Shown here piece after piece: positions 31,501-41,759 of a stretch of 64,000 nucleotides of DNA. The DNA lies in assembly GCF_001642475.1 (NCBI RefSeq), contig NW_019173950.1, positions 1 through 64,000 on the forward strand. The letters run 5' to 3'. Every line of letters begins with the position of its first letter. Position 1 is the stretch's first letter. The position numbers and the translations under genes were made by a program. Source of the DNA: Fonsecaea monophora (lineage: Eukaryota; Ascomycota; Eurotiomycetes; Chaetothyriales; Herpotrichiellaceae). The notes beneath the pieces are model-generated. The model was not told the DNA's origin and did no database searches. It saw only the letters and a program-made list of their open reading frames with translations.

Positions 31501-32250
31501 TTAATGATTACTATAATGCTTTGGCCACCGCTTGATCGCCTCCTTGAAGCCCATTCCACGCTTTACATCCTCTAGCAGACCGTCGTCCGCCTCCTTCTGC
31601 ACGGGCAGCAGCTCCATGACCTCCTGCAACCTCGCCCTCGGGATTACACAGCAGACCATCTCGGCCTCGTCGGCGACCAAGACGTCTCCCGGAGCAACGA
31701 CCACGCCTCCAATCTTAATGGGCACATCCACGGCCCAGGGTTTCGCCTCGAGACTCGTGCCGGGGCTCGTCAGGGCCTTTGCCCAGCATTGAAAGCTCCC
31801 GTCCTTGCATAGCTCGCCGCAGCCGACGCGGTCCCGGGCCCGGCCGTCCATAATGCACCCCTTGACGCCGCGGAGCTTGTACCGCGTCGCCACGATGTCG
31901 CCCAGCAGGGCCGCGATCTGGTGCGAGGGCTGCTGCATGAGGACCACGGAGCCCGCCGGCGCAACGTCGGTGAAGTGCTTGTCGTTGGGCAGGTTGGATT
32001 CCGCGGACACCATCATGCCGTCATACTGCGTGCCTGGAGCGTGAGCGTTGTCGACGAAGAGAACCGTGCTGATGGGCGCCACGAGGCGGCCGGGGGAGCC
32101 ATGGTGGTGAACAGCTGGGAAGGGCAAGATGTCGCGAAGGTAGCCTGCAGCCGGGACGTGGAGTTTGAGGAGCGCATCGGAGACGTCGCAGGGTGAGTAA
32201 TCGCGAGCGATCTGTGCACAGATGGACGGGATGTCGAGATTGGGAGACAT
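31501..32250 (-). CDS. RraA-like / 4-hydroxy-4-methyl-2-oxoglutarate aldolase family protein
   Basis: An intronless 249-aa frame. The family fold is marked by CDVSDALLKL at the N-terminus, the GVKGCIMDGRARDR block (the G-x-x-DG-x-x-RD metal and substrate site of RraA/HMG aldolases), and a C-terminal GDVLVADEAEMVCCV segment. Divalent-metal aldolases of this family split 4-hydroxy-2-oxo acids into pyruvate and a second keto acid. Bacterial relatives end gallate and protocatechuate 4,5-cleavage pathways (family knowledge). Fungal homologues are mostly uncharacterised. As the last gene of the nitrilase neighbourhood it could funnel the product acid into central metabolism (inference). Confidence 0.87.
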   Translation of the reverse strand: MSPNLDIPSICAQIARDYSPCDVSDALLKLHVPAAGYLRDILPFPAVHHHGSPGRLVAPISTVLFVDNAHAPGTQYDGMMVSAESNLPNDKHFTDVAPAGSVVLMQQPSHQIAALLGDIVATRYKLRGVKGCIMDGRARDRVGCGELCKDGSFQCWAKALTSPGTSLEAKPWAVDVPIKIGGVVVAPGDVLVADEAEMVCCVIPRARLQEVMELLPVQKEADDGLLEDVKRGMGFKEAIKRWPKHYSNH

Positions 32251-32684
32251 GGCTGTTGTTCAGCTGCTGCGGACTTTTCCAAGAGGATTGTCGATTGTCA
32301 TTCTTGGGCTTTTTTCTTACACCAGGTAGGTAGGTAACTGTACCTTTGTTTGTAGACGAACGAACGAGCCCCATTTTCCCCCGCACCGAGCTGGAGAAAT
32401 CACAGCCTCGGCAGCACCAAGGAGATGAAGACATTGGACGAGTCAAAGCGTGTTGACTGGGGTGGGGAGCAAAGAATGGCGCTGGACTTCTCCAAAATCG
32501 CTATAAAAGATCTGAGTACTTTCTGTGTGACGGAACCGGAGAGATCGACTATCTGACAGAAAACAGGTACGTTGTTCTCTGAAGCGATAAAGCCGACTAG
32601 ATCACAGGTCTTGGGATACTATTTGGTCGGCGAAAGCCCCCGATATAGCCACCCAGATTGATTCCAGTAGACCATCCATCCGCA
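32251..32684. other. Intergenic with an orphan plus-strand TATA box
   Basis: This contains the RraA-like promoter. On the plus strand TATAAAAG occurs at 32502-32509, pointing towards the NLR/P450 relic, yet no plus-strand coding exon is recognisable downstream. Confidence 0.4.
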
Positions 32685-33144
32685 TCACTCGCACGGCAGA
32701 AATAGTCGTGCAGCACGCACCACGATCCTCACCCCATGACTGTCCGGCCGATACCAAGGGGTTACTCCCTCACCAATGATCTCGAGGTCCTGGTAGCTAG
32801 TGTCGTACAGCTCTCGGAGGTCCTGATCCCCTTGGAAGTGGACGTCTGGGCTGCCGTACTGCTGAAACGCGGCCGCCGTGGCGAGGTACAGCTCAGCGTA
32901 GGCCCGGGCGCCACGTGAGAAGGGGACGAGGTAGCGGTCGAGTGTTGGGTCGTCGATCCACCACTGAGGCCGGAAGGCCATAGGGTCTTCGAACTAGGTC
33001 GGGGAGTGGTGGATGAGGAGGCCGATCATAGAAAGGGGGAATGCCCGGTCGAAGGGTGTACGTCTTGTGTCTGGCAGCAGGTTTCTTCTCGTCGTCCGAG
33101 ACCTTAGGTTGGTAGATGAGGGTTTCGTCCGGGGCGATGCGCTT
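32685..33144 (-). pseudogene. 3' remnant of a cytochrome P450 gene
   Basis: Reading the minus strand, the order of P450 features is intact but broken. RIAPDETLIYQ and TYTLRPGIP are followed by a frame change near a C-run (about 33035), then HHSP, an in-frame TAG, FEDPMAFRPQWW, LDRYLVPFSRGARA and YRPDSHGVRI. The heme-binding loop should contain an invariant cysteine and glycine (FxxGxRxCxG). Here the cysteine codon is TAC (Tyr) and the glycine codon is GAG (Glu), each one G-to-A step from function. It therefore cannot encode an active P450. The 5' two thirds of the gene are absent. It joins the NB-ARC fragment directly on its 5' side. Confidence 0.75.
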
Positions 33145-34432
33145 GATCAGCAACCACCGCGTGTTCCTCTTGTCGCACAACCATCGCTGAGTGTGCTTGA
33201 TGCTCTGCTCATCCTGCAGTACTCCCGCCTCCCGAAGATCAAAGATGGCCTCGGCCGCAAGCCGGAAACTGTCCTTGAGCGTGGCCTCGGACGTCGCATT
33301 AAGCCAGAAGATGGACTCGTCTTCCTGGTAGTGGCGCTTCGCGAAAGCGATGGCTAGTTGTGTCTTTCCCATCACAACCGTACCACCCAGCACCAGTCGT
33401 CGTTGCTCTCAAGACGAGCCACCCGGTCGTAGAATCTCTTGCATCTGAGCCATCTTAGACTCTCGTCCGATGAAGAGTTTGGGGTTCATGTAAGGCGCCT
33501 GAATGAGGTGGACGCCAACAGGCTCTCGGAAGCTTAAGTCTTCTTTCTGCTGGATGACTAGTGTCAAGGGCGATCAGCTTTGTCCGTTTTAAAACACCGA
33601 ACAAACGAGCCTATAGATAGGAGAATTCGTTCTAGAACATCGAAAACCCAAATAGTGTTTGATAAACCACCCGCATTGATTCGAGGATCTGAAAACACAT
33701 AGAGGCTGAGGTGTTTGTGTAAAGACTAAATGGGTCAATACCAACTCGCCTTCCAGCATCCACCTGTGAAATGAAAATGTTCTCGTCATGGCGAGTTCTT
33801 ACCAAGATTCCGAGTTTGGGCCTTTTCACGATTGACCACCAAATACCCTTTGTCTTGATTCATGTAGTTCTCCATATTACCTTGATTGGTGAACGCCATT
33901 CCCGAAACCTCTTCCTCAGGCATCAACCGCCGCGCCGACTTCATCTCTTTGATGATTTTCTCCAGCTCGGTAATCTACTCGGGTTTAGCTGATTGGACCG
34001 CATGGTGGTTGACCACTAGTTGCACGTCCTTCCGTGATCGACACCATCAACTCTTCCACCTTGTTGCCCTTACCCAGTCTCTTAACGACCTTCGCGTATC
34101 GTTTCTCCCACCCATCATTTTCTACAGGCAGGACTCTCAAAGATTTATCTTAGATTTCCCGCTCTTTCATCGCATCCCTCCAGCGTCTTCTCCAACGCCT
34201 TATAAACGTCCGTAGACAAAGAATCTTGGATCGGTTGCAGGTGGCTCTTACATGTCTCGAGGGTGTCGCGGAGGAAGGAGAGGCGGCGCCCCCCCCCGAC
34301 GTGGAACGTGTCTGGCAGCTTTACGTCTTTCTGTGCGCCGTCGTAGACCTTGATTGAGGCGTCGATGATACTGACGATGACTGAAATCGCGCCGATCACT
34401 TCCAGCCCGGGCACCTTAGGGTTACGCGTCAA
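33145..34432 (-). pseudogene. Relic of a STAND/NLR gene: SesA-like N-domain and truncated NB-ARC
   Basis: The 34432-34145 segment reads as a fungal NLR N-terminal domain (EVIGAISVIVSIIDASIKVYD, then LPDTFH and DTLETCKSHL), without a convincing ATG. The linker is shifted between frames and holds a TAG at 33977-33975 just before ITELEKIIKEMKSARRL. Then come a TGA at 33411-33409, the P-loop GGTVVMGKT, and FWLNATSEATLKDSFR to RWLLI, where the NB-ARC stops mid-domain. No TPR or other repeats follow. Intact relatives are NB-ARC/TPR NLRs linked to non-self recognition in fungi (family knowledge). It is clearly dead. Confidence 0.75.
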
Positions 34433-36815
34433 CGCGTCTAATAAAGTCTATTCTCCGAACCTGCACAGAGAGCGCTCGACGGAAGATTTAGCTTCAAGGC
34501 GATAATTACGTAGCGATTTGGAAGCTGCCGGGTAGAGGATAAAAACGACCTCATGGTCAGGCTGAGGAGCGGCTGAATAAGTCTGGTGAACCATTGTAGG
34601 CAGCCGCCACAAGTAAATCGCTGCGAGGCGGCGATCGTTGCCTGAAGCTCGGATGCCGAGGCCCAGATCACGTGAAGATATTCTATGTCAGTGATTTCGC
34701 TTCATGAGATATGTTGCTGGTACCGTAGTATCTCGAACGGATTCCTCCGTCGTTATGAATAAAGCGGACGAACGAAGGACTATATACTGTACTTAGGGAG
34801 CGCTTAGTGATGGCTTGGGGATCGCTCAAGGAGCGGAAGGTGGGCCGAGGCTGAGTAAAGCGGCGAGCGGCTAATTAGAATAGGACGGGGGACGACAGGT
34901 TCTTCGCCCGCGACTACCTGTGGAGTTCAGCACGAGCAAGTAGCAGCACTCCCAGAAGAAAGTCACTTTCATAAAAGGTACAAGTACCGAGTATATGTCT
35001 GCTTGTCTCTATCCGTGCCGCTCTCCTACTCCACCACCAAGTGAGTATCAAAATTGTCAATAGAGCGGAACTCTAAACTCTGGACGTTATTCGCTATGAA
35101 TCTCCTTATGTCTCCTCAATGCCGGTTATGTCCAAGTTTATGTTGTGCCTCTGGATTGTACCGAGTCCCGAGTACAAATACCTGAATCGGATGCAAGGTC
35201 AATCGATGACATTTACCTACGAGGTACAGAAGGCGAAATGTCCCGTCAGCGTCTCCAGAGTAAGATCTCACGACCACAGGTTTGGTGCTCGGGATGTTGC
35301 AGCACAGGACGCGGGACGCAGCACCTGTCCTAACTTAACCTAACCGTTCGTACGATGCTACCAGTAGACTAAGACGCTATTGAAAGCAGCTTCTCTCGAC
35401 TCGGAGAACCGGTTCATTTGCCATGCTATTTGTCTTCTACTTGGTCTCCTCACACCACCTTTTTTTTCCAAGGCGGAACTTGTCAAGCGGCAAGGAACTA
35501 GACATATAATTGTAGTAGTCCAGGAAATATTTTGGCCACAAATCCTCAGATCAAAGGAGCCCGAGCCGGGTCAACCTCTTGGTGCACGGTCGTCAGTGGC
35601 AAAAAACAACCCCGGTCCTGGCCCCTTCGATTCCAATCCTTTAGACTGTGCCTGTTTTAGACGCCTTTGCTCAAGTTCAGTCTCAGTCAGGGTTGGGGAT
35701 CTAAAACAAATCAATCTGATCCGGGCTTCCTTCATCGCCCTGAAACACGCCCGTGCACGCCTCCCTTCTGATCCTCTTTCGGAGGAGTGGCTGCGTTTCC
35801 GAACAGTTTTCGAGGGGTGACGGCAACCCCCATATAGGCCAAGGCCGAGAACAAGGGCACGAAGGGGTTGCGGGAGATGTTCTAAAACCCTCTGGTGGCC
35901 TCTACAGTAAATGGCTGGCTCCAAGCCTCGGGCTGATGCTTGCCCGTGTGACGGAGGGCAAAAGCCTCCCACAGCCCACCGCCCACTACCCACTGCTCAC
36001 CACTGCCACTGCTGGTTGCTGCTGGTTTCCAGTGCTGACACAACGCCAGAAAGCCCCGGAAAGGCGGGAGGCTAGCCACGGCGGGCGTAGACCTGAAGAA
36101 TGTGGCTCCCGCCTAACCCTCTCGGCGAGCCAGTCAGCGCTGTCGCTGTCCCCGAAGACGGGCCTCGATGGCCTCGGTGGCTTCTAACCCTGGTCACTAC
36201 CTGGTCCAGCAACTCGCCCTGGGTCGTCCCTAGGGCGACTCTTTGGGCTTCCCTCAAACTTTCTCCGTTGTCCTTGGTTGTCCTCGACTGTCCCTCAAGC
36301 GGCCAGAGCCAAATCGGCTGTTGATCGAAGGGCAACCGCTCCCGCGCTCTGAACCTTTTCGCCCACACACACACCTCTCAAAGCAAATCGCATCGCCATA
36401 CGAGATACACGGCGTGTCCCACTACTACTGTCCGACCGCGTGCTTCCAAGGTCGCTTCATCCTCGTCCCCTCTCCACACCCCCGATCCCTCCAATAGTCG
36501 TCAGCATGCCTTTGTCCTGCTTCTCATCCTCAACCTCGACCTTTGACCTCGCCTCTGCTGTAAACGGATCGTGGCTTTGTTCTTTCACCGGCTCCTATTG
36601 TCCAGCCAAATTGGTCTTCACTTCTTTTGTTCTAAACATTGTGTCATGACGCCGTCTGCCAGCTGCTGTCACTGCTGCGCAGCGAGCCGACTCTTCTCCA
36701 CGCCAGTCTTGCCCTGACTCCGTCCTCGCAATTTCTCGAAACACCAGGAATGAGCCCTACAAAACCTACCATAATCTTTCTGCCTTGACCAAGCCGAGAC
36801 CTCTTTTCCTGCAAC
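34433..36815. other. Long intergenic region, 2.4 kb
   Basis: This contains the former upstream part of the NLR relic and a C-rich leader region of the ELL-like gene. Frames are short and inconsistent. No conserved motif, RNA gene or intact repeat was recognised. Confidence 0.45.
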
Positions 36816-39071
36816 ATGGGCACGTTCAATGTCCCCTCCGAGGGGCTCGTCCTACGACGGGACTCCAAGTCCAATACAGAGAGTAAACACACGACAGAGC
36901 CCACCCAGGTGATCCGGTTGGACTTGGTTGAGTCCGTGACCAAGGACATTCTTCGATGCCTTAAAAGTAACGAGCAAGTTCGGTTCCGATGTGGAAAAAG
37001 ACCAGTGGTGCAGTTTGGCAAGAAAACCATAACCCTGGAAAGCAGCGTCGAGACGTTCCCCACCGAGATCTATTCCAAGTCCGACGACGACACAACCCCT
37101 CTATATTTCACTGGCAAGTCAAGCCATAGGCTTGAGGTCAGGAAAGCTGAAAAAGATACCGCAAAGGCCGACGAAGCCTTGGCTACCCTGGAAAGCACCC
37201 TTAAATCTATACAGGAGGAACGAGCGTGGAATGAGACGAGCTTGAAAGAAGACCTAAAACAAGCAGCAAGGAAAGATGTGAAACCGTCACCCTTAGTAGG
37301 ACAGGGCTCTGCCCTGAGGAAAGATCATCTGTTGGGATCTTTGAACAGATCTACACCGGGGAGTCCTTTTCTGAGTGCCTCGTATTCTCCCCGGCTTGGG
37401 CCTACCTCGGCCCCTTTGTCCTCTGGCATGTCGACAAAGGATCGAATACGACTCGATGCAATTCGCGTGCCGCTCGTGCACCTTCTGGCTGTCCGGCCCA
37501 TGACACCAAAAGCGATCTGTGACCAATTGCGCGCAACCAAGGACGACATAGACAAACTGCTCGATAAGGTGTCACGGGAGTCCAAAGCAGAGGATGGGAA
37601 AAGGGAGTTGAAGGAAAAGAGTTACCGGGAACTGGATGTGTGGAAATTCCAGTACCGCTCGCAGGAGGAGAGACAAGCAGCTATTGATCATGCCATCCAG
37701 GCTTATGACAGGATGAGGGTGGAGAAGAAAGACCCTCTCTGGCAACTCTTACTTCCCTCAGAGGAAAGGGGAAAGGGTAAGGTCTTGTCAAAGCTGAACT
37801 TTGACAAGCCAGTATCCAGTCACACCACGCCCAGGCCTGACCGTCCGAATGAGGACGGCAACGAGGTTAAAAATGAGGTGTCAGACCGAGATCATGGTAA
37901 GCCCCGAGCGAAGAAGGATAAGGAGCCAGTCGGTGTCGAAAAGGCGCGCAAAGAAAAAGCTCCTACCAAGGCTACCGTCAAGGGTGGTACAAGTGGTACT
38001 GGCAGAGGCAAGGACAAGGACAAGGAGACCTCGCACCCAAAGTCTGCCAAACCAGACGCCAAATTCAAGTCCTCTGAACGCATTGAGGACTCTGATGAAG
38101 AAGCCGAAGCAGCAGAAGTCGTCGCCAAGCCCAAGAAGCACGACGCAGGGAAAACGAAATCAACGCCCGCCGTGAAGAGAAAGCCAGAACCAGCTCCTCT
38201 CAAATCGGCCAAGTCGCCTCTCCCAACTGCATCTCCGAAAAAGGCTGCCCACAAGTCCACGCTCTCAAGCTCATCGTCTTCGAGTGGTAATAACAGTGCG
38301 AGTGATAAGCCTCGTTCCGCCGCCACAGCCCCCTCCAAGTCGTTGAGACCCCAGAATCATCAGAAGCTGGAAAGTACGGCTTCTCGCATTTCTCCACGGC
38401 CACGGCACGACAGTTCACCGCAGAAGCCATCACCCCTTGGCTCTTCACCTCCCACCACCTCGACGGACGTGGACCACTCCAGCTCCAGCAAGGCATCAAA
38501 CCAATCTTCGGCCCCGTCATCTCCGCCGTCCAGCACCGACATGCCCCAAGCGAAACAGGCTAATAAATACTCTCCTATCATCTCAGACAAAAGTAGGAAC
38601 GTGTCTCGCGGCAGGAGCCCGGGTCCGAACACCGTGAAGCGCAAAGCCGCCCCTTCCGACGACGATCGTCCTGCAAAACGGCAGCATCAGCAACAAACGT
38701 CCACTTCAAGTCATTCGACCCCCCAGCTGAATGGTGCAGCTGAGCACCCTGTCCTCAAACGCCCTGGTGCTCCGATCCGCACCGATTCTGAACGATCATC
38801 AAGCCCCGATAAACCAGGACCCAACCGGGCGGATGTCATTGAGGAGGCGAGAAGGTTTCAGAAGTATTACAAACGCTACAAGGACCTTTACGACAAGATA
38901 TCACAGGTGGACGAAAAGGAGCGTGATGATAAAGACATGACTGACCTTTGGAAGATGCACAAGCGGCTCAAGGAGATGAAGGCCGATATCTGGGCCAATT
39001 GGGGGAGAATCGAGAAGCTCGGTACGGCTGACACTAATGGGGAAGTGAGAGCCATGCTTGCTGTGGCATGA
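36816..39071 (+). CDS. Probable RNA polymerase II elongation factor ELL-like protein
   Basis: An intronless 751-aa frame from ATG 36816. The first 120 residues are a beta-rich domain (RLDLVESVTKDILRCL, PVVQFGKKTITL). Around 210-315 lies a winged-helix-like part with VHLLAVRPMTPKAICDQL and a tail ending KKDPLWQLLLP. A long Ser/Lys/Pro-rich linker follows. The last 70 residues form a helical region (RRFQKYYKRYKDLYDKI ... MHKRLKEMKADIW) that resembles the occludin/ELL homology domain. This order (ELL N-domain, linker, occludin-like C-domain) matches ELL factors that suppress pausing of RNA polymerase II (family knowledge). The assignment rests on architecture, so it is probable rather than certain. 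Confidence 0.62.
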   Translation: MGTFNVPSEGLVLRRDSKSNTESKHTTEPTQVIRLDLVESVTKDILRCLKSNEQVRFRCGKRPVVQFGKKTITLESSVETFPTEIYSKSDDDTTPLYFTGKSSHRLEVRKAEKDTAKADEALATLESTLKSIQEERAWNETSLKEDLKQAARKDVKPSPLVGQGSALRKDHLLGSLNRSTPGSPFLSASYSPRLGPTSAPLSSGMSTKDRIRLDAIRVPLVHLLAVRPMTPKAICDQLRATKDDIDKLLDKVSRESKAEDGKRELKEKSYRELDVWKFQYRSQEERQAAIDHAIQAYDRMRVEKKDPLWQLLLPSEERGKGKVLSKLNFDKPVSSHTTPRPDRPNEDGNEVKNEVSDRDHGKPRAKKDKEPVGVEKARKEKAPTKATVKGGTSGTGRGKDKDKETSHPKSAKPDAKFKSSERIEDSDEEAEAAEVVAKPKKHDAGKTKSTPAVKRKPEPAPLKSAKSPLPTASPKKAAHKSTLSSSSSSSGNNSASDKPRSAATAPSKSLRPQNHQKLESTASRISPRPRHDSSPQKPSPLGSSPPTTSTDVDHSSSSKASNQSSAPSSPPSSTDMPQAKQANKYSPIISDKSRNVSRGRSPGPNTVKRKAAPSDDDRPAKRQHQQQTSTSSHSTPQLNGAAEHPVLKRPGAPIRTDSERSSSPDKPGPNRADVIEEARRFQKYYKRYKDLYDKISQVDEKERDDKDMTDLWKMHKRLKEMKADIWANWGRIEKLGTADTNGEVRAMLAVA

Positions 39072-39696
39072 GAAAAGTGCTTTGTGATACCAAAGATATG
39101 AGAAACCGGATAAACACATTTGCAGGGGAGACAAAGAGTTCATTCTACCAGCCTTTGTGAGTACATACAACCTTTACGATTCTACAATGATTCAGACTCG
39201 GATAAGCCTGATCCTAGAGAAATGAGATTTGCTACCTTTATGAGAACTGTGTTTGCCCGTTGTAGGTACCTTGACCGATTAATAACCAGAAACCTGCCGT
39301 GCTTGTTCGATTTCAATCTACACTTGGTCTTCGTTCTGCGGGTCTGGTAGAAACTCATCACTTGCTAACAACAGCCAAGTCACTCTCTTGTGGTGATTCA
39401 CAAGGACTGAGGACCGAGCTTTCTTATCAGATCCTTGCCTTCATGTCCTCACGGCGCAATCAACAATCCCTCCTTCCCCTACCGTCTTTGACTCTAACCA
39501 CAAGCACATATCGACTTCATTCTTTTTTTTTTTCCTCTCTCTCTCTCGCTGGCCTTGGCGTGGCTGATGACCGAAACCAGGACTGCATCCACAGTGTCTT
39601 GATATCGCCTCCCAATCTCGATCCACATTTCACTTTGGCCTGAGTCTGGGCGAGTCTCGAGGATTCTTTTGGCGTCTCACTCATTTCCCGCTCAAA
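39072..39696. other. Intergenic with pyrimidine tract
   Basis: Includes a T/C-only run around 39520-39549 (T-run followed by CTCTCTCT) about 150 bp upstream of the next start codon, a common fungal core-promoter element. Confidence 0.5.
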
Positions 39697-40963
39697 ATGG
39701 CCAAAGACAAGTCACGGAAACACGCAAATGGCAAGCGTCATTCGAGTGTCACTCCGCAGAAATCCACCCGCCTCACGCAAGACATTGTCGATCTCACCAA
39801 AACGGACCCGTGGGCTCACCAGGCGAGACGAGCACGGTCTGTCGCGGCGGGCGCCGTTCCCGACTCCGGTTCCAAACTGACACCACTGTCACCAGCCTTT
39901 GGCGGGAGAAAAGTTGTGGATGCAGGATCGGCACCGCGTCTACAGACCACGATCGAGGTTCCGCAAGATCCCAAATCAAACCCCACCTACATCTTTCAAC
40001 AGCTGGCCTTGTCCAAGAATCGTGCCAACACTCGACCTTCGTTCTATGGAGCAGTAGGTGCCGATGACGGCGAAGCTTCGAGCAGGAGTGATGCCACCGA
40101 GCGTGACAGTACTCCGACTCCCGGCCACACAGGGACCAGAGACAAAACTAAGCCAAAGAAGAAGAGGAGGTCTACTGAGGGCAATGGCAGGGAGCAGCTG
40201 CAAGACAGGGGAAATGAAAAGAGGTCAGCAGACACGGGAAAAGCTCAGCATCAGGAGAAAGAGGCCAGGCAGCGAGAAGACAAGAAGAAACGCAAGGACG
40301 AGAAAAAGAAGAAACAGCCGACCACTCCAACCGAGGCACGACCAGGTACGAGGACAGATCCCCTTGAAATCCTACCGCAATGGGAAACCATAGCAACTAA
40401 CTCTCGCTGCTACTACAGTCGAGTCACGCAAGCGCAAACGTAACGATGAAGAAGCCGAGGCTTTCAAACGCCGCGTCGAAGTCGAAGCTAATGCGGTCAA
40501 GAGGCTTCGGGAAAGCCTTCCAGCCGTCCGCCTTGATCGCGTGTCCCGCAGACTTGAACGGGAAGAGGGCATTAAGCCGACCGAGATGGCTGTGCTGCTC
40601 GTTACCTCTAGAGAAACAATCATCGACCTCGCGAGACAGCAGGTGTTGCAAACCGAAAGGGCCCAGAAGACCATCCAGGACGAGTTGTTGAGAATACTGA
40701 AGGAACAGAATGAGAGGCTCGTCGAGCTGGAGGGAAAGACCAAACCCAGGGTGACGCCATTGTTGGTGAAACATGCTCAGGAGAGGGAGGTCGAGGTGAT
40801 TGACGATAGCTCTTCTTCCTCCTCTTCTGACAACAGCAGCAGTGACAGCGATGATGATGACGATGACGACGACGACGAAAGTGTACAGGAGTCACATGTC
40901 GGTAGGAAATCCAATAACCCCTTGCCAGCGCAGAAACCTCTTGACAGATGCCCGACTCAGTAA
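39697..40963 (+). CDS. Uncharacterised charged nuclear-type protein with coiled coil (2 exons)
   Basis: The exons are 39697-40345 and 40419-40963, giving 397 aa with a GT-AG intron in phase. The N-terminal half is Lys/Arg-rich and disordered, with KTKPKKKRR and long KDEKKKK runs that would act as nuclear localisation signals. A helical region (about residues 218-330) includes LRESLPAVRLDRVSRRLERE and IIDLARQQVL. It ends in an acidic serine/aspartate tract (SSSSSSSDNSSS then a D-run). I do not recognise the family. The 3' end is ambiguous: a donor-like GTAAGG overlaps the stop (40960), so splicing could add a further exon ending near 41070 or 41160. Confidence 0.65.
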
Positions 40964-41759
40964 GGACTAATCACTATGGACCAAATCTTCCTGTATGCAG
41001 GGTGTCTTGCGCAGAGTGCAAATTGGCTATGTGGGAACCGGGGCTGTGCAAGGAGACAAATATGCATGAAGTGGAAGAAGATTCGAATGGAGAAATGGCG
41101 GAGAGCAATGAGAACACGCCTGCCTGCATGCCTGCCTGCCTGAGCTGTACTATCCGCTAGGCTTGATCGCGGTGGCGAAGGAAATTGGTTGCGCCTGTAT
41201 TCACCCAGCACGAGTCCTGTAAGGCAAGAAGAAAAAGAATCTTTTGCCAGGGGACTGAGCTACCTAAAGAATGACTCGCTGGTGTTTCGAGCAATGAACG
41301 ACAAGCAATGATCATCAGCTGTTAGCTCTGTGCTGTACTGTCAGATGTGAAATGTGAAAAAAGAAAACCACTTCCCCTCGCCTAATGGTCGTAAACGTAC
41401 TTGCTGTACTGTACCTGTGCTGTCCGCAGCAAGGAAGGAGGGAAGGCGTTCTCCAGCCGTGCCACCTGGCCGGCCATCAAGAATCACATTTGTGGGTGAG
41501 ATGGTGCGGTTCGGGACGAACCTTACGCTCTTTGGCTTTGCTTTTGACCTCAGCCTCTCTCAGCCTCGGCGCCAGCTGGCCTCGGACTCAGCCTCGCATC
41601 CGACCCCTGGTCTTAGCCTTCCAGGTTGATGAGCCTCTCTCCCCCTCCGCCATCATTTCTCGTCGGCATCAATTTACCAGTCACCAGTCACCAGTCACCA
41701 AATCCCAAACCCTACAATCTTGCCCCGGTGCCCCATTGCCTCGTTGCCCTGTTGCAGAG
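40964..41759. other. Intergenic with small simple repeats
   Basis: Contains a possible extra terminal exon of the preceding gene, GCCTGCCTGCATGCCT-type repeats at about 41118-41143 and a 7-bp tandem repeat at 41676-41700. Nothing else was recognised. Confidence 0.45.
41676..41700. repeat. Tandem 7-bp repeat (ACCAGTC)
   Basis: Three and a half consecutive copies of ACCAGTC. Confidence 0.85.
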
